From the NCBI RefSeq assembly GCF_000208865.1, contig NC_018390.1, forward strand, positions 1,350,790-1,414,789: a stretch of 64,000 bases of DNA. Direction: 5' to 3'. Below the pieces are notes generated by a model, which searched no databases, had not been told where the DNA came from, and worked only from the letters and a program-made list of their open reading frames with translations. Shown piece by piece: positions 1 to 10,300 of the stretch; position 1 is the first letter of the stretch, and each line of letters opens with the position of its first letter. The stretch comes from Neospora caninum Liverpool (taxonomy: Eukaryota > Apicomplexa > Conoidasida > Eucoccidiorida > Sarcocystidae). The translations under genes and the position numbers were made by a program.

Positions 1-10
1 CTGTTTTTTC

Positions 11-1483
11 GTGGTCGGCCTTGCGCAAGTTTGCGGTGTTCATCAACTCTCCAACTCCTGGGATGGCCTTGAAGTGCATGTAAACACGGTTTCTGTTTCT
101 GGTCTGTCTCCTGCCTGTCCCACACATGAATGGATCTCCGTGCAGTGCATCGTCACAGCGGGGTCTAAGCCGTCCTCTCCTGTCATCTCCCATCTCGTGA
201 CGATGATCGACGAAGGCTCCAGTCGTGTTCGGTTTTCGAGGTTGGCACGGCCTTCACTTTCGCCCAGGACAGTGAACTCCGTAGGACCTGTCAGGCTGAA
301 GTGGAGTGATTCACGTTTTCATAGTGAAGTTCCACCCTCAACCGAGCGTGGCACCGTGCACGACACTCCAGAAAGAACGTCATCCGACGATATTCAGCCG
401 ATTCCAACCGACTTACCCGCCCCAGAAAACTGGACATCTCTGGAAAGAGTAGGTGGAAAGGCAGCACCTACCACTGTACCATTAGGGGGGGACATCATCA
501 ATGATGAAGAAGTGAGCTCTTCTGCCCTTGTAGCGGTGCCGGCCGGGGATACCGCGCCGTTCAGAACCATCGCTCAGGGTGAATTACAAGCGGATGTCCA
601 GGACGGTTTCTTCGTGTCTCGGACGAGACAGCCTTTGCATGGATTATTGTCCGAGCCAATGGCGAGTTACAGCTTCGCGGGCTTTACAGCTGGTGCACTT
701 CCGTCGGTAGCGTCTGTGTTGACGGCCGCAAAAGGACACTTGGCATCATATCCTCGCCTCTCTGATCGAGAGGAGTGTCTTCTGGCTCCGGGAAGCTTCA
801 GTTTTTCTCTTCAGCAAGGTCTGGCGGCGGCTGCTCTTGCTGCTGTGACCCTCAAGTATATGTTCTGCGAGAGACCCAAGCGGAGCCTGAAGACCTTCTG
901 TTTTGATTTTGCAAAGCTTGTAGTGGGGGCTCTTTTGTCGCAACTCATGGCCCTTCGTTTCTCCACGGTGCTCTCTCATGTTCATTTGTCGTGGATTCAT
1001 GAAGGAGTGGATGCGTGTGACTGGTACGTTGTTAGTCAGTTTGCCGATTCCAGTCTTGGGATTTGGCTGGTTGTGAAAATACTACGGATAAGCGAACAAA
1101 GATTCGCTTATGAATCCGGCCAGTACAGCTACAGGCCTGGCGGAAGGCCGGCGTTCAAGAACTTCATTGGTCAGCTTTTTATCTTCATTTGGATAATCCT
1201 CGTTGGCAAGTTGCTAATGTTCATCGTACTCGGTATTTTTACGAAGCCTCTTTCAGCTGTGGCGTACACCGTGCTCTCCGCTCTTCATCGCGGGAACGCT
1301 GAGCACAGATTCCTCATCGTAATGGTCATAATCCCAGTTCTGACTAACCTGTTTCAGTACACCACATTGGATTCGATAATCAGATTCAGAAAAAGGTCCG
1401 TCACAAAGGAGGAACAGGCGTTTTTCGAGCTGCATTCCAAGTGTGATGAATCACGAACCACTGTTGATGCTGACGGTCTGTGA
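11..1483 (+). CDS. STIMATE/TMEM110-family multi-pass membrane protein (5' end incomplete)
   Basis: The open frame runs from the window edge to a TGA at 1481-1483 (490 codons from a GTG at 11). The first ATG in this frame is at 203, so the true start or an upstream exon is undecided. Residues 1-260 look disordered. The C-terminal half has about four hydrophobic segments and matches the STIMATE (TMEM110/YPL162C) pattern: a basic segment with KRSLKTFCFDFAK, then CDWYVVSQFADSSLGIWLVV, then an aromatic Gln-Leu-rich helix (GQLFIFIWIILVGKLLM), then a Pro-Val-Leu-Thr-Asn-Leu-Phe-Gln-Tyr block ending in DSIIRFRKR. In animals this family sits in the ER at ER-plasma membrane contacts and promotes STIM1-dependent calcium entry; in yeast the relative is a vacuolar membrane protein. 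Family membership is recognised by pattern, and the role in this organism is inferred. It converges with the minus-strand gene ending at 2359. Confidence 0.72.
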   Translation: MVGLAQVCGVHQLSNSWDGLEVHVNTVSVSGLSPACPTHEWISVQCIVTAGSKPSSPVISHLVTMIDEGSSRVRFSRLARPSLSPRTVNSVGPVRLKWSDSRFHSEVPPSTERGTVHDTPERTSSDDIQPIPTDLPAPENWTSLERVGGKAAPTTVPLGGDIINDEEVSSSALVAVPAGDTAPFRTIAQGELQADVQDGFFVSRTRQPLHGLLSEPMASYSFAGFTAGALPSVASVLTAAKGHLASYPRLSDREECLLAPGSFSFSLQQGLAAAALAAVTLKYMFCERPKRSLKTFCFDFAKLVVGALLSQLMALRFSTVLSHVHLSWIHEGVDACDWYVVSQFADSSLGIWLVVKILRISEQRFAYESGQYSYRPGGRPAFKNFIGQLFIFIWIILVGKLLMFIVLGIFTKPLSAVAYTVLSALHRGNAEHRFLIVMVIIPVLTNLFQYTTLDSIIRFRKRSVTKEEQAFFELHSKCDESRTTVDADGL

Positions 1484-2358
1484 AGTTGTCTCTTGTATGC
1501 CTGATGCCCCCGTGGCGACGTCATTATTGACGAGTCGCCTAGCATGGCTTCCCTGTCGACTTCCAGCAATCATGTAGGATATAAGTCCAACAGGGCGGCT
1601 GGAGGCTGGAACCCGCTATCTGTTCATCGGGATGGTTTGTCCATTTTCTATTTTCTCGAGTTAAACTTAAAAGTGTGTGGCAATTCTTGTGTATGTCTCA
1701 TGAGCAAAGACGGAGCAATGTCTCGGTGGGATTCAGGAGTATTTTGGGGATAAGGTGATACGTTCAGCCGGCGGCAACAGATATTTGGAAATTGTCAGTC
1801 AAGAGTGCTTGGTGAGATACCGCCGGCTACACAAAGGATGTCTGACATGTTCTGAGCTGCGTGCATTCACCGATATGTTCCAAGATGAAAGTGTAGGGGA
1901 TTCGTGGGAACCAAAAGAGTGTGAATGGGTCGGCTACAGTGACCGGTTTCTTGTCAATTAGGAGTTTACAATCTAGTTCCCAAAATAATAGCTATATCAA
2001 GTTCGTAACGGAGTGGGACAATTGTGGGTTACTAGACCCGATAGCGGGCGAGGTGTTTCTCATCACTGCAGAGGCCGGTTGGATGTCATGCAGGAAAACG
2101 TCTCTCCTAACCAGAAAAGGGTGACTTGGGTTACCTGCAGGTACACACTGCAGACTCACTTCGTTCCATAGTTAGTTTTTGGATGGCTCGAAGCAGCCGA
2201 TCGTTGTCCTTCGCCCTGTTCTTTACTAGGACACGATGCTTCCTAAATCGTTGAGGCGGATGATTTTTGGGCGTGTTGCTGATCAAGGGCTGCTCCCTTC
2301 TCCACGAGACTGATGTGATTCCAGAAATGTCTGGATTCTGATGTGTGGAGGGATACTT
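1484..2358. other. Convergent intergenic region, probable 3' UTRs
   Basis: The gap lies between the stop codons of two convergent genes. Short ORFs in it have no consistent coding character and no recognisable domain. It most likely holds the two 3' untranslated regions and polyadenylation signals. Confidence 0.5.
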
Positions 2359-3980
2359 TCAAGACGTCGGTCTGCGGCTTGTAGAACCGCTTACTAAGTT
2401 TTCAGGGATCGAGACTGGTCTTGAAAGTTCTTTCAATCTGCTTTCGAATGCTGTGAACCATAAAGGGGAACTTGCGGCAGCTGTCACGCACGTTTATGGT
2501 AGTACCGGTCAGGCGTCGGTCCATTGAGTCTGCCAGGGCTGCTGCAGACTCCATCATCGCATTATGTGCGAGCTGACCAAGACACCACACTCATGGCGTT
2601 TGCTGCTATCAGGGTGGTTGAATGAGCTCACGGAAACTCGGGATTCTTGCTCCATCAGGCGTGTTTGCACATTTTGAATGTCTGCCGATTTAGCGACCTC
2701 ATGCAACCGCGCGTCGAGTTCCTGAAGCCTTTTGTCGACCACGGACAGCAAGTCGTAAACGGCCTGTGAAACTGAATCGTATGAACGACACTCGATATGG
2801 TCAGTTTATCGCTACGCACCTTTATTTCTAAGCGGTTGTTTTGAAGGGTTTCGACGGCCTCCGGTGTTCGCGTCGTGTCTCGATTTCCCTGAAGCGTTGC
2901 CTGGGAATCTCTGAATTGGCTGGGGAGTCGTGTAAGGTGCAGGCACTCTTGAACTTACGCAGCAAGGAAATAAACGAAGGTCTTTTCCCCTCGTAGCGTC
3001 GGAAACGTTTCCCGAGACTCGAGTGGGCTGGACCTCCGATGTCCAGGGCAGTCTTGTACAGGGGGCAGGATCTGTGTGGAGGGAAAGAAGACCTGAAGGC
3101 AAATCGCCTTCTCCGGCGAGAAGACAACGGGAACGCGGGTTAGAAGCTACTCGAGACGCTTTATCTGTCACATAGTAAATGACTCAGGACCGCTTCCTAC
3201 GCCAGGAAGTCCCATACCAAGTGTTCCGTCGTCTTCTCGTGCAGGAGTAGCACCATGGGGCGCGCTGGTACTGAAGAGACTGGATAATGTCCGCGCACTC
3301 CTAGGTTACGAGGGTGGGAGTACCTTTGAAAGTCAGCGTCGGCCAGGCGGAATTCTCGATTGCACGCTTCGCGTATAGTCTGTAGACTGAGGCAGCTCTG
3401 ACGCCTCTCGAGTGCTGAAGAAAAAGGGAGTGCGATGGAATCGATACGCAGTGCTGGAGGAAATATTTGTCTTACAGCCTCCAAAGGTAAAGGGTCTTGC
3501 AGAAAAAGAGTTTTGCCACATCTTTATCAAAAGTAGTGGGACCCCTCCCACACGAAAATCGACACGACACCTTGCAGTCCAAAACACAAGCCCGTTGAGT
3601 GTCAGCGGATGAGAGTTGGTGATGTGTGTTGTACGCTTCCGTCCATTTAAATGTAAGGAGGAACACGGTCGCTTAACATTTTTACGGGGACCACGGGGGG
3701 GACGTAACCCTTCAGCGAATGCTGCATGTTAGTTCTTCGTCAACCACATCATGAAGTGTATGTACCGTGAAAGTAGCAACATTTGGACATGCGACGTGAA
3801 CGCGGCCGACTGTTTGACTACTAGCGTGGATCGTCTGCGCAGGCAATTGTTAACAGAAAAGTGGCCGATCGTATTTGCCCCATCTGATAATAGCTTCTTT
3901 AGTTTAGATTTAAGGAGCGTGCCACCTGTGTCGGGCGGTGCGTCTTCTGGCACGGTGCATTTACCCAGAGTCATCAGCAT
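2359..3980 (-). CDS. Eight-exon gene for a 358-residue protein with C-terminal coiled coil, function unknown
   Basis: I built this model from eight exons (in order of translation 3980-3766, 3570-3476, 3414-3218, 3146-2959, 2910-2820, 2763-2632, 2572-2506, 2450-2359). All phases agree, the total of 1,077 bases divides by three, and most boundaries have good GT and AG contexts, for example donors GTAAGA, GTAAGT and GTGCGT and acceptor tttcacag. The ATG at 3980 has an in-frame TGA just upstream. Introns are short (about 55-200 bases). The last third is charged and heptad-like (LLSVVDKRLQELDARLHEVA, then QTRLMEQESRV and FESRLKELS), indicating a coiled coil. The N-terminal part is mixed hydrophobic and probably globular. 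A head domain followed by a coiled coil would fit a structural or scaffold role, but I recognise no family. It is divergent from the PHD-like gene at 4373. Confidence 0.6.
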
Positions 3981-4372
3981 GCATCACTGACATGTACATA
4001 GTAAAGGGAGACGGCACGACAGAAGTGGGATTCCGGCCTTATTGAGAAGCCTGATGGACTCCTGATTAACAAACTCGTGTGAGGATCAATAAGCTTGCAT
4101 GTACTTCTGTGTGGTGGTTCATACAGAAACGCGGTTGCTGTATCAGGGCACGCAGATGTTTGCAGTCATATCCGTTCGCTCGGTCATATTCAACTACAGT
4201 ACGGGACCTTCCCGTGCAAAGGGATGTGCGCTCGGTTCTTCCTTGCATTATCTCAGTGAGAGAGAAAACCTTTCTTTCCGAACTCTTCCACCGGCGGAGT
4301 ACATTTCGGCTGCAAACGCTTTTTTGAGGGAGACTCATCAGTCTGGGTCACCAAGCTTGTTAGCCTGTCCAA
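3981..4372. promoter_or_regulatory. Putative bidirectional promoter
   Basis: This 392-bp gap separates two divergent start codons (3980 on minus, 4373 on plus) and should carry both promoters and 5' UTRs. An AGCATGCATC element (about 3976-3985) overlaps the minus-strand start codon. It contains the TGCATGC core known from coccidian promoters. No other specific element was recognised. Confidence 0.35.
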
Positions 4373-7300
4373 ATGTCCACGATGCAGGATGTCACCATCC
4401 AGTGGCCGACCCAAACGGGACGCACCTGCGTCCTGAAACAACACATTGGATCCCCAGCTGCTGCTCGTGCGCAACTGCTCCTCGGTCAATTGTGCACCCT
4501 ATCAGGTTCTGGGTTGTCGGATAAAAATGGCCGGTCATCCGGTCCCTCTGTTAAGGAGGACTGCGCGGTACAATGGAGCCCCCCCGACAATCAAACTCAT
4601 AGTATATCGTACACTTACACAGGCTCCGCGGAAACTGAGATGCAGCAGTTTTCTATGCTTCGTGAGCTCCTAGTCGGTCATCAGCAGTTCAAGAGTAGTT
4701 CCTTGCAAGCAGGCGCCATCGGCGCTGGAACAACGAGCAGTGGCGGTGGCCGCGCTCAACGTATTCCTGTAGGTCCCTCCGCTACAGACCCAGAGAACCA
4801 GTCTGACATCGTACAACGCTCCTTGCATTACTGTATTTGTGGTTTATGTGAGCTTTCTGTGGGCTGGCAATCGCAACAGAGTGAACGGCGTCGCAGTCAA
4901 AAACTCTGTACCCACAGAGGTAGTTGGTCTTGTTCAAGATCTTCTTGTCCCTTTGTTTACCAGATTAATCACGGTTTGATTGACCAAGTTTTAAGTCGCG
5001 GACACTTCGGTCATTCAAACCCGTCACAAAAGTGTCTGGGTGAAACAGGAACATCGAATTGTGCGAGTGATCAGCACTCTCTAGATGGTACTTCACCGTC
5101 GGTGTTACATCTGTACGCCCCAAGCCTCTTTCCAGGACATTGCTGGCTTTCTCCAACAAAAAACAGGTGGCATCTACTCAGGACGAGGAGAGGGTGTAGG
5201 AAGAATTCGAATACTGTTTCGACGGAACACACCAAAATGGCGCGAGATACTATCTTCGTTATCGACGACGTTGTTAAGTGCATTACAGATCAAGCCGTTG
5301 ACACGAGACTAGAAGTCGTCCTGGTACACGACTCGGACCATCCTCTCCGTTTAGCGACCGCTCCTCTACTCCAGTGCTTTGCCTTGAGGTTCCGCAAGGA
5401 TGCTGGGTCGATACCTTCGTCCCACACGGTCAGTGCGCATCTACGGCTGGCAGATGATCTTTCTCTGACAAACCTAGAAACTAGTCGATGGGGACGTTGA
5501 GGAATGTCTTCATGGGGGTTGTTCTCTATTGATAGGCCACTTGGAGCCATGTCCACACAAATTATGTGTGTGCTCTCCTGCTAACCGGCTCGCATATCCC
5601 GTATAACGGAGGCGACGTCTTCCTTCCGCTGCCGTCTGAGTTATACGACACCCCGTACGGATTCGTCTTTCCTACAGTCCTTCGCTTGGATTTGCTGCAT
5701 ATTTGTTTCATAGGCACCCCAGGTCCTCGGAGAACTTGTGGGCGTGGTCTCCGATGTGTCGGACACCGACCATTCATTGATTGGCTGTGGAGACAACGGT
5801 TCAGAAGATACTCAGGTCATCGCGGAGACGGTTGTCGCTGCACGCCAAAAAGTGTGTAGCACTGTTGAATTACAAACACACTTTTCTCCCGAGGCTGTTC
5901 ACAGTACGTAGCGTGCAGATGTCTGAGCTAACTCAGGAAGTATCGTGTGAATGATCGATAACAGTGGAAATGTGCCACCCGTGTGCATAGGCTCACAAAC
6001 TGCATTGTCCTGCTGAGCACACCAGCGTGTCAGAGAAGGGAAGCATGACTAGAGTTATATTGTGGTCTTGCTCGGCAATGTCATGGTCAGGCATTTTCCA
6101 ACAATGGCGCGACCCCGTCGATCTTGACAGGAGAAAGACTCCATTCTTGCTCTCCAGTGATACGCAGATCGAAACTGCGGCCAGGGGCCCGAAGCGGCCG
6201 GACGAGATTAACTACGAATACGAAGAGCTCAACTTGCTTCTGTCGGAGCCGTTACCAACTGCGCAGAAAGACGATCCGGAGTTCCACCATGATCAGCAGC
6301 AGAACCTCACCAATCTCTGCTGGTTGGCAAGACGCAGTCTGATTCTGCCAGCAAGCGGTCGTTTTGCCTTGCATACGCGTAACAAGTGTAATATCATCGC
6401 GTTTGTCCACCACTTTGAACTGCCACGCTACGACACGTTAGAACCCCTCAGCATACAACAAAACTGCCAGTTGCACACAGTAAGCGACCTTTATGAAGCA
6501 CATGCTATAACGGCAGATAGAGATTGGAGCCCATTAACTCGGCGTGTTGCTGGTAGCTTCCCAGGCATTGAAGACATTCCATTCATATCTTTGATCATCA
6601 TTATGATAAAGGGATATTGCGTGACAAAGTGACGTTGACTGAATTATGCTTCTGGCACACGGTGCCCTGGTCACCGTTCAGGCAGCGATGCCTCATGTAC
6701 CCGTTGTACGGCTTTGCAAGCAGATACTAGAAGTGTTAACGCTTGCAAGTACGAGCATACACCATTTGGTAACAGCCGCAAATGTTCGCGATGGCGGTTG
6801 AGCCAGCTCAAGGGAAGTTGTCTCGTCCTTGAAGAAATGGTTGGTCCTCTCCTGAAGAATACGCGGAAGCGAACCATCTGTTTTTCCATGTTTTTGCTTG
6901 GGTTTCAGGTTTTTGTGAACGGCTGGCCACACTATGTCCTGACATCTATACCAGGGATATCGATCCGTCCTGGTGATCTGCTATTTTGTGATCTTGGGCC
7001 CCAATATTTTCGTACCCGTCGTGCTGAACTCGCATGGCAGATATCTCTTTTGAATAGAGGTAAACAGTTCACCCGTTATCACGCATCCGGAGATAGTGTC
7101 CCTTCACACTTGCAGCGGCATACAAGCTGGCGGTACACACTTTCGAGGCAATCGCGAGTTTGTTTGAGGCTGAGGTATTAGTACACACAGCAATTCTCGA
7201 ACACTACCATTTTTCATTTGTTGGCTTTGAGTGCTGTGTTCATGACGTGTTTGCTACGATACAGCGAGCCAATCAACGGCTCTCAGGAGTTCTATGTGGC

Positions 7301-10300
7301 TCTCGCCGTCAGTAATGCCAAATGGTGTAATGCACAGGGGCCCCCTTCATGATGGTCACACACATGTTGGCGGCTACATTCTTGCTGTCGGCGACCCCGA
7401 AGCGACAACCTCTGTGTGGAGTTTCCCTGACCAGAGAGAAGTACGAATTGAGCCTCTGACGACTCCTGACAAGAAATACCACTCGGTGTTCAATAACGAC
7501 GTCCTCAGAGAAATCCAAATACGCCACCGAGGCCCGGTTTTCGAGGACATTCGGTGTCGTTGCCAGGAATGCCACCAGACAATGTCAGGGAACTTTGTCG
7601 CTTCATCAGTTGCCAACTGTAAGTGAACGCACCGAAGCCCCAGGTCTCAGCGGTTGCAAAGCCGTGTTAATGTATTTGACGTCTTTTCGAGAGAATTGGA
7701 AAGAGCGACGACACCGGGATTGATGTGCAATGTGCCCCTTTGCAAGCGCAATACCTCGGGACCGCGCTTGGTCAGCTTCACGCAAGGCAGCTACTGAAGA
7801 TACGTGACATTCGTCAGCTACCTGTCTTTCTTCATCATGCCAGTGCTTCGATATGTTCCAGGATTTTAATATTGGATATAGGCGACTAACCAGCATGTGA
7901 TCTGGTTCTCTTCTCCAGCCGGGTGATGCTGTCACATGTGTTGTGCTCCCGGCTCAGTTGTTTTGTTTCAAGTTTTATGCAGAACATCGACACCACGGAA
8001 CCGGCAACTGGAACAGTCCCAAAGTGAGGGAGGGAAACTCCTTCTTGTTCTTTGTTCTTCCTGTGGAGCCCCCTTCCACGCTCATTGTGTCTTGGGCAGC
8101 AACGCAGAAGACGAGCTTCGACATCTGCAGGGAAGTTGGAACTGTCACACCTGCTTGCTTCTTGCCAAGTGAGCAAATAACGGCTATTTAAATGCGTACG
8201 TCAACGCCAAATTAAGCCCCTTAATATATCTGACGGGTGTGCCCCCTAAGTGTGTTGGAAGACTACAGAAGGAAACACTCCCGCCAGCCAGCACTCAGAG
8301 GGAGCAAAAAACACTCGATTGATTGAGCATCAAGTTTCTTTGTCTGCCTTAAACTATATTTTCTCTGTTCATCTAAAGGGGTCTGTACCTCAACCGAATG
8401 TATGTGCTTCTGACCTTACGATGCGGATGCTTCTGTGCATCAGCACATGCGCTGGGACTGTGTGGTGCGATTGGTAGGCCGCCTCTATGCATTTGCACTA
8501 CCCGTCCCCGTTGACCTGAACTTTCGAAATGGTCACTTTACACAACTCACTTCCTACTGACTATCGCTGTTGTGACCTTCTTAGGCCACTAGATGCGGGG
8601 CGCTTCGACTGTCCACGTTTCCATTTTGTATTATTGTGAAGCAATCTTACCCACTATGTGCGATTGTATTTTCTATAGTGACCACAGGTCGTCTTATTGA
8701 GGTATCTGGTTTTTGTTATCTTCTTGGCTACGAGTATGATGATTTGGTCCGATTGAATGCAACCTTTTGTCAGTATGTCATTTCTCTTGTGCCCGCTAGG
8801 AGACCCAATAGAAGGAAGTATATATAATATCACCGAGGTTTGTGTCCCGTTTCTCTCTTGTCGCTTTCAGGCGCGTTAAACAGACGCGCCGCTCTTTGAA
8901 ACATGGGCGCTCTGGATCCGCGAAGAACAACTGGCTCTATGCCTCCGAATCAGCCCGGCTAGATTACAGAATGGCAGCAGCAGCTGCTGTATCAAGCACA
9001 AAGAATGTTGACACAACTCTTGACTGCGGACCTCTTTTGAGTAGTGCCGGCATATCGGCATTCCAGCGACTGCGCATGAACCTTCGACCCTGCAGAGTTT
9101 GCTTCCGCGAAGCCGCTCGCCTCTTTAGGCATAAGCGCATGTCCCAAAACAGCAGCGCGTCCAAAAGAGTTTCTAGGGATAAAAGCATTAGAGGTCTCCC
9201 AATTCGGCCTAGAGGCAACACAGCAAGTGGCGTCGATGCAAGACGGTTCTCCACTCGTGATCCCCATGCATACGGCCGAGGAGGCTGTCCCCCTTTCGCC
9301 AACATTACAGATCTCGAAGGAGCGGTTAGCGCTTCAACTGGCGAGCCTGGCAATACGTGGGAAAAGGTGAACTGGATCGGAGAAGCGGGTATTCTTTGTC
9401 GCCTCCGAAGAGGTCATGTGTACGCACCCGATTTTGACGACACGTCCTCATGGCGATCATCAGTGCAAAGAGCAATCAACGTATATCAGACAGGCAAGTG
9501 TAAACCCTTTCCGGTGAAACGACATCTTGACATTCCTTCGTTTCCTCACGAAAACCTGTTCGCGGCGGTGTGCTTAATGAGAAGGGTAACACCAAACTCG
9601 AGGTTGTGTGCATCGAGCTATTATTCCTACAAAATCCCGTTATATTCAGATGGTAGCGACGGAAAACTTAGTTCAGTTCTTTCATTTAACGTACTCCCCT
9701 TCCCGGTAATAGCATAACACCTCTTTAGAAATCACTTGCCACGTAGAGATAAGACGGGCAATATCGATTTTTATCGTTTGATCAAACGCATTTCCCTGCA
9801 ACGAAATGTTGACAGAGACCGTTGAGGACCATCCACTCCCTAGGTTGTCCGTAGTTACTGCAGTGCGTTTTGTGAATGCGAATGTCTTTTGTCTGTGGTT
9901 CGCTTTGTGGTTGCTGGCATTCGTGTAGTGGCTGCCGCATTGAACGATTCTCTGGTACAAAGACAGGAGCTCGAGGTTGCGCTCCTCCACCCGCCTGGGG
10001 ACTTTGATCCTGTGGCTGCGCATGAGAAACCGCTTCCTTCCGTAGGTCACACGACTAATACGCAGGCCGAAGAGGAAGTTTTGCCGTGGGAATTGGCTGC
10101 TCTGCGGCGCCCGGATAATCACTACCCCAGGGCACGAGGGACTGAGGAGGTTGCGGACATGTTGGGCGTCCCTCCCGTAGTTGGCGACCAAGGTAAAATG
10201 TGGCTCTCCACAGATCGGATACAATCTCATGTCCCTCATCCTACGGCGAATCTCGAGTCATTTGGTGGAAGGCACCTCAGAGATTGGCAGGACCACCAAT

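Noticed and set aside
6693..6932. Minus-strand ORF with a helix-like stretch resembling part of a motor protein
   Set aside because: It is the antisense shadow of plus-strand exons that join in phase with their neighbours (6682-6768 and 6909-7059).
7606..7935. Minus-strand 109-residue ORF with coiled-coil appearance
   Set aside because: The plus strand here has an exon (7694-7854) in phase with the PHD-like gene. The minus frame has no splice-linked partner.
9682..10239. Minus-strand 185-residue ORF
   Set aside because: It overlaps the start of the long last exon of the PHD-like gene and shows no domain or splice support.
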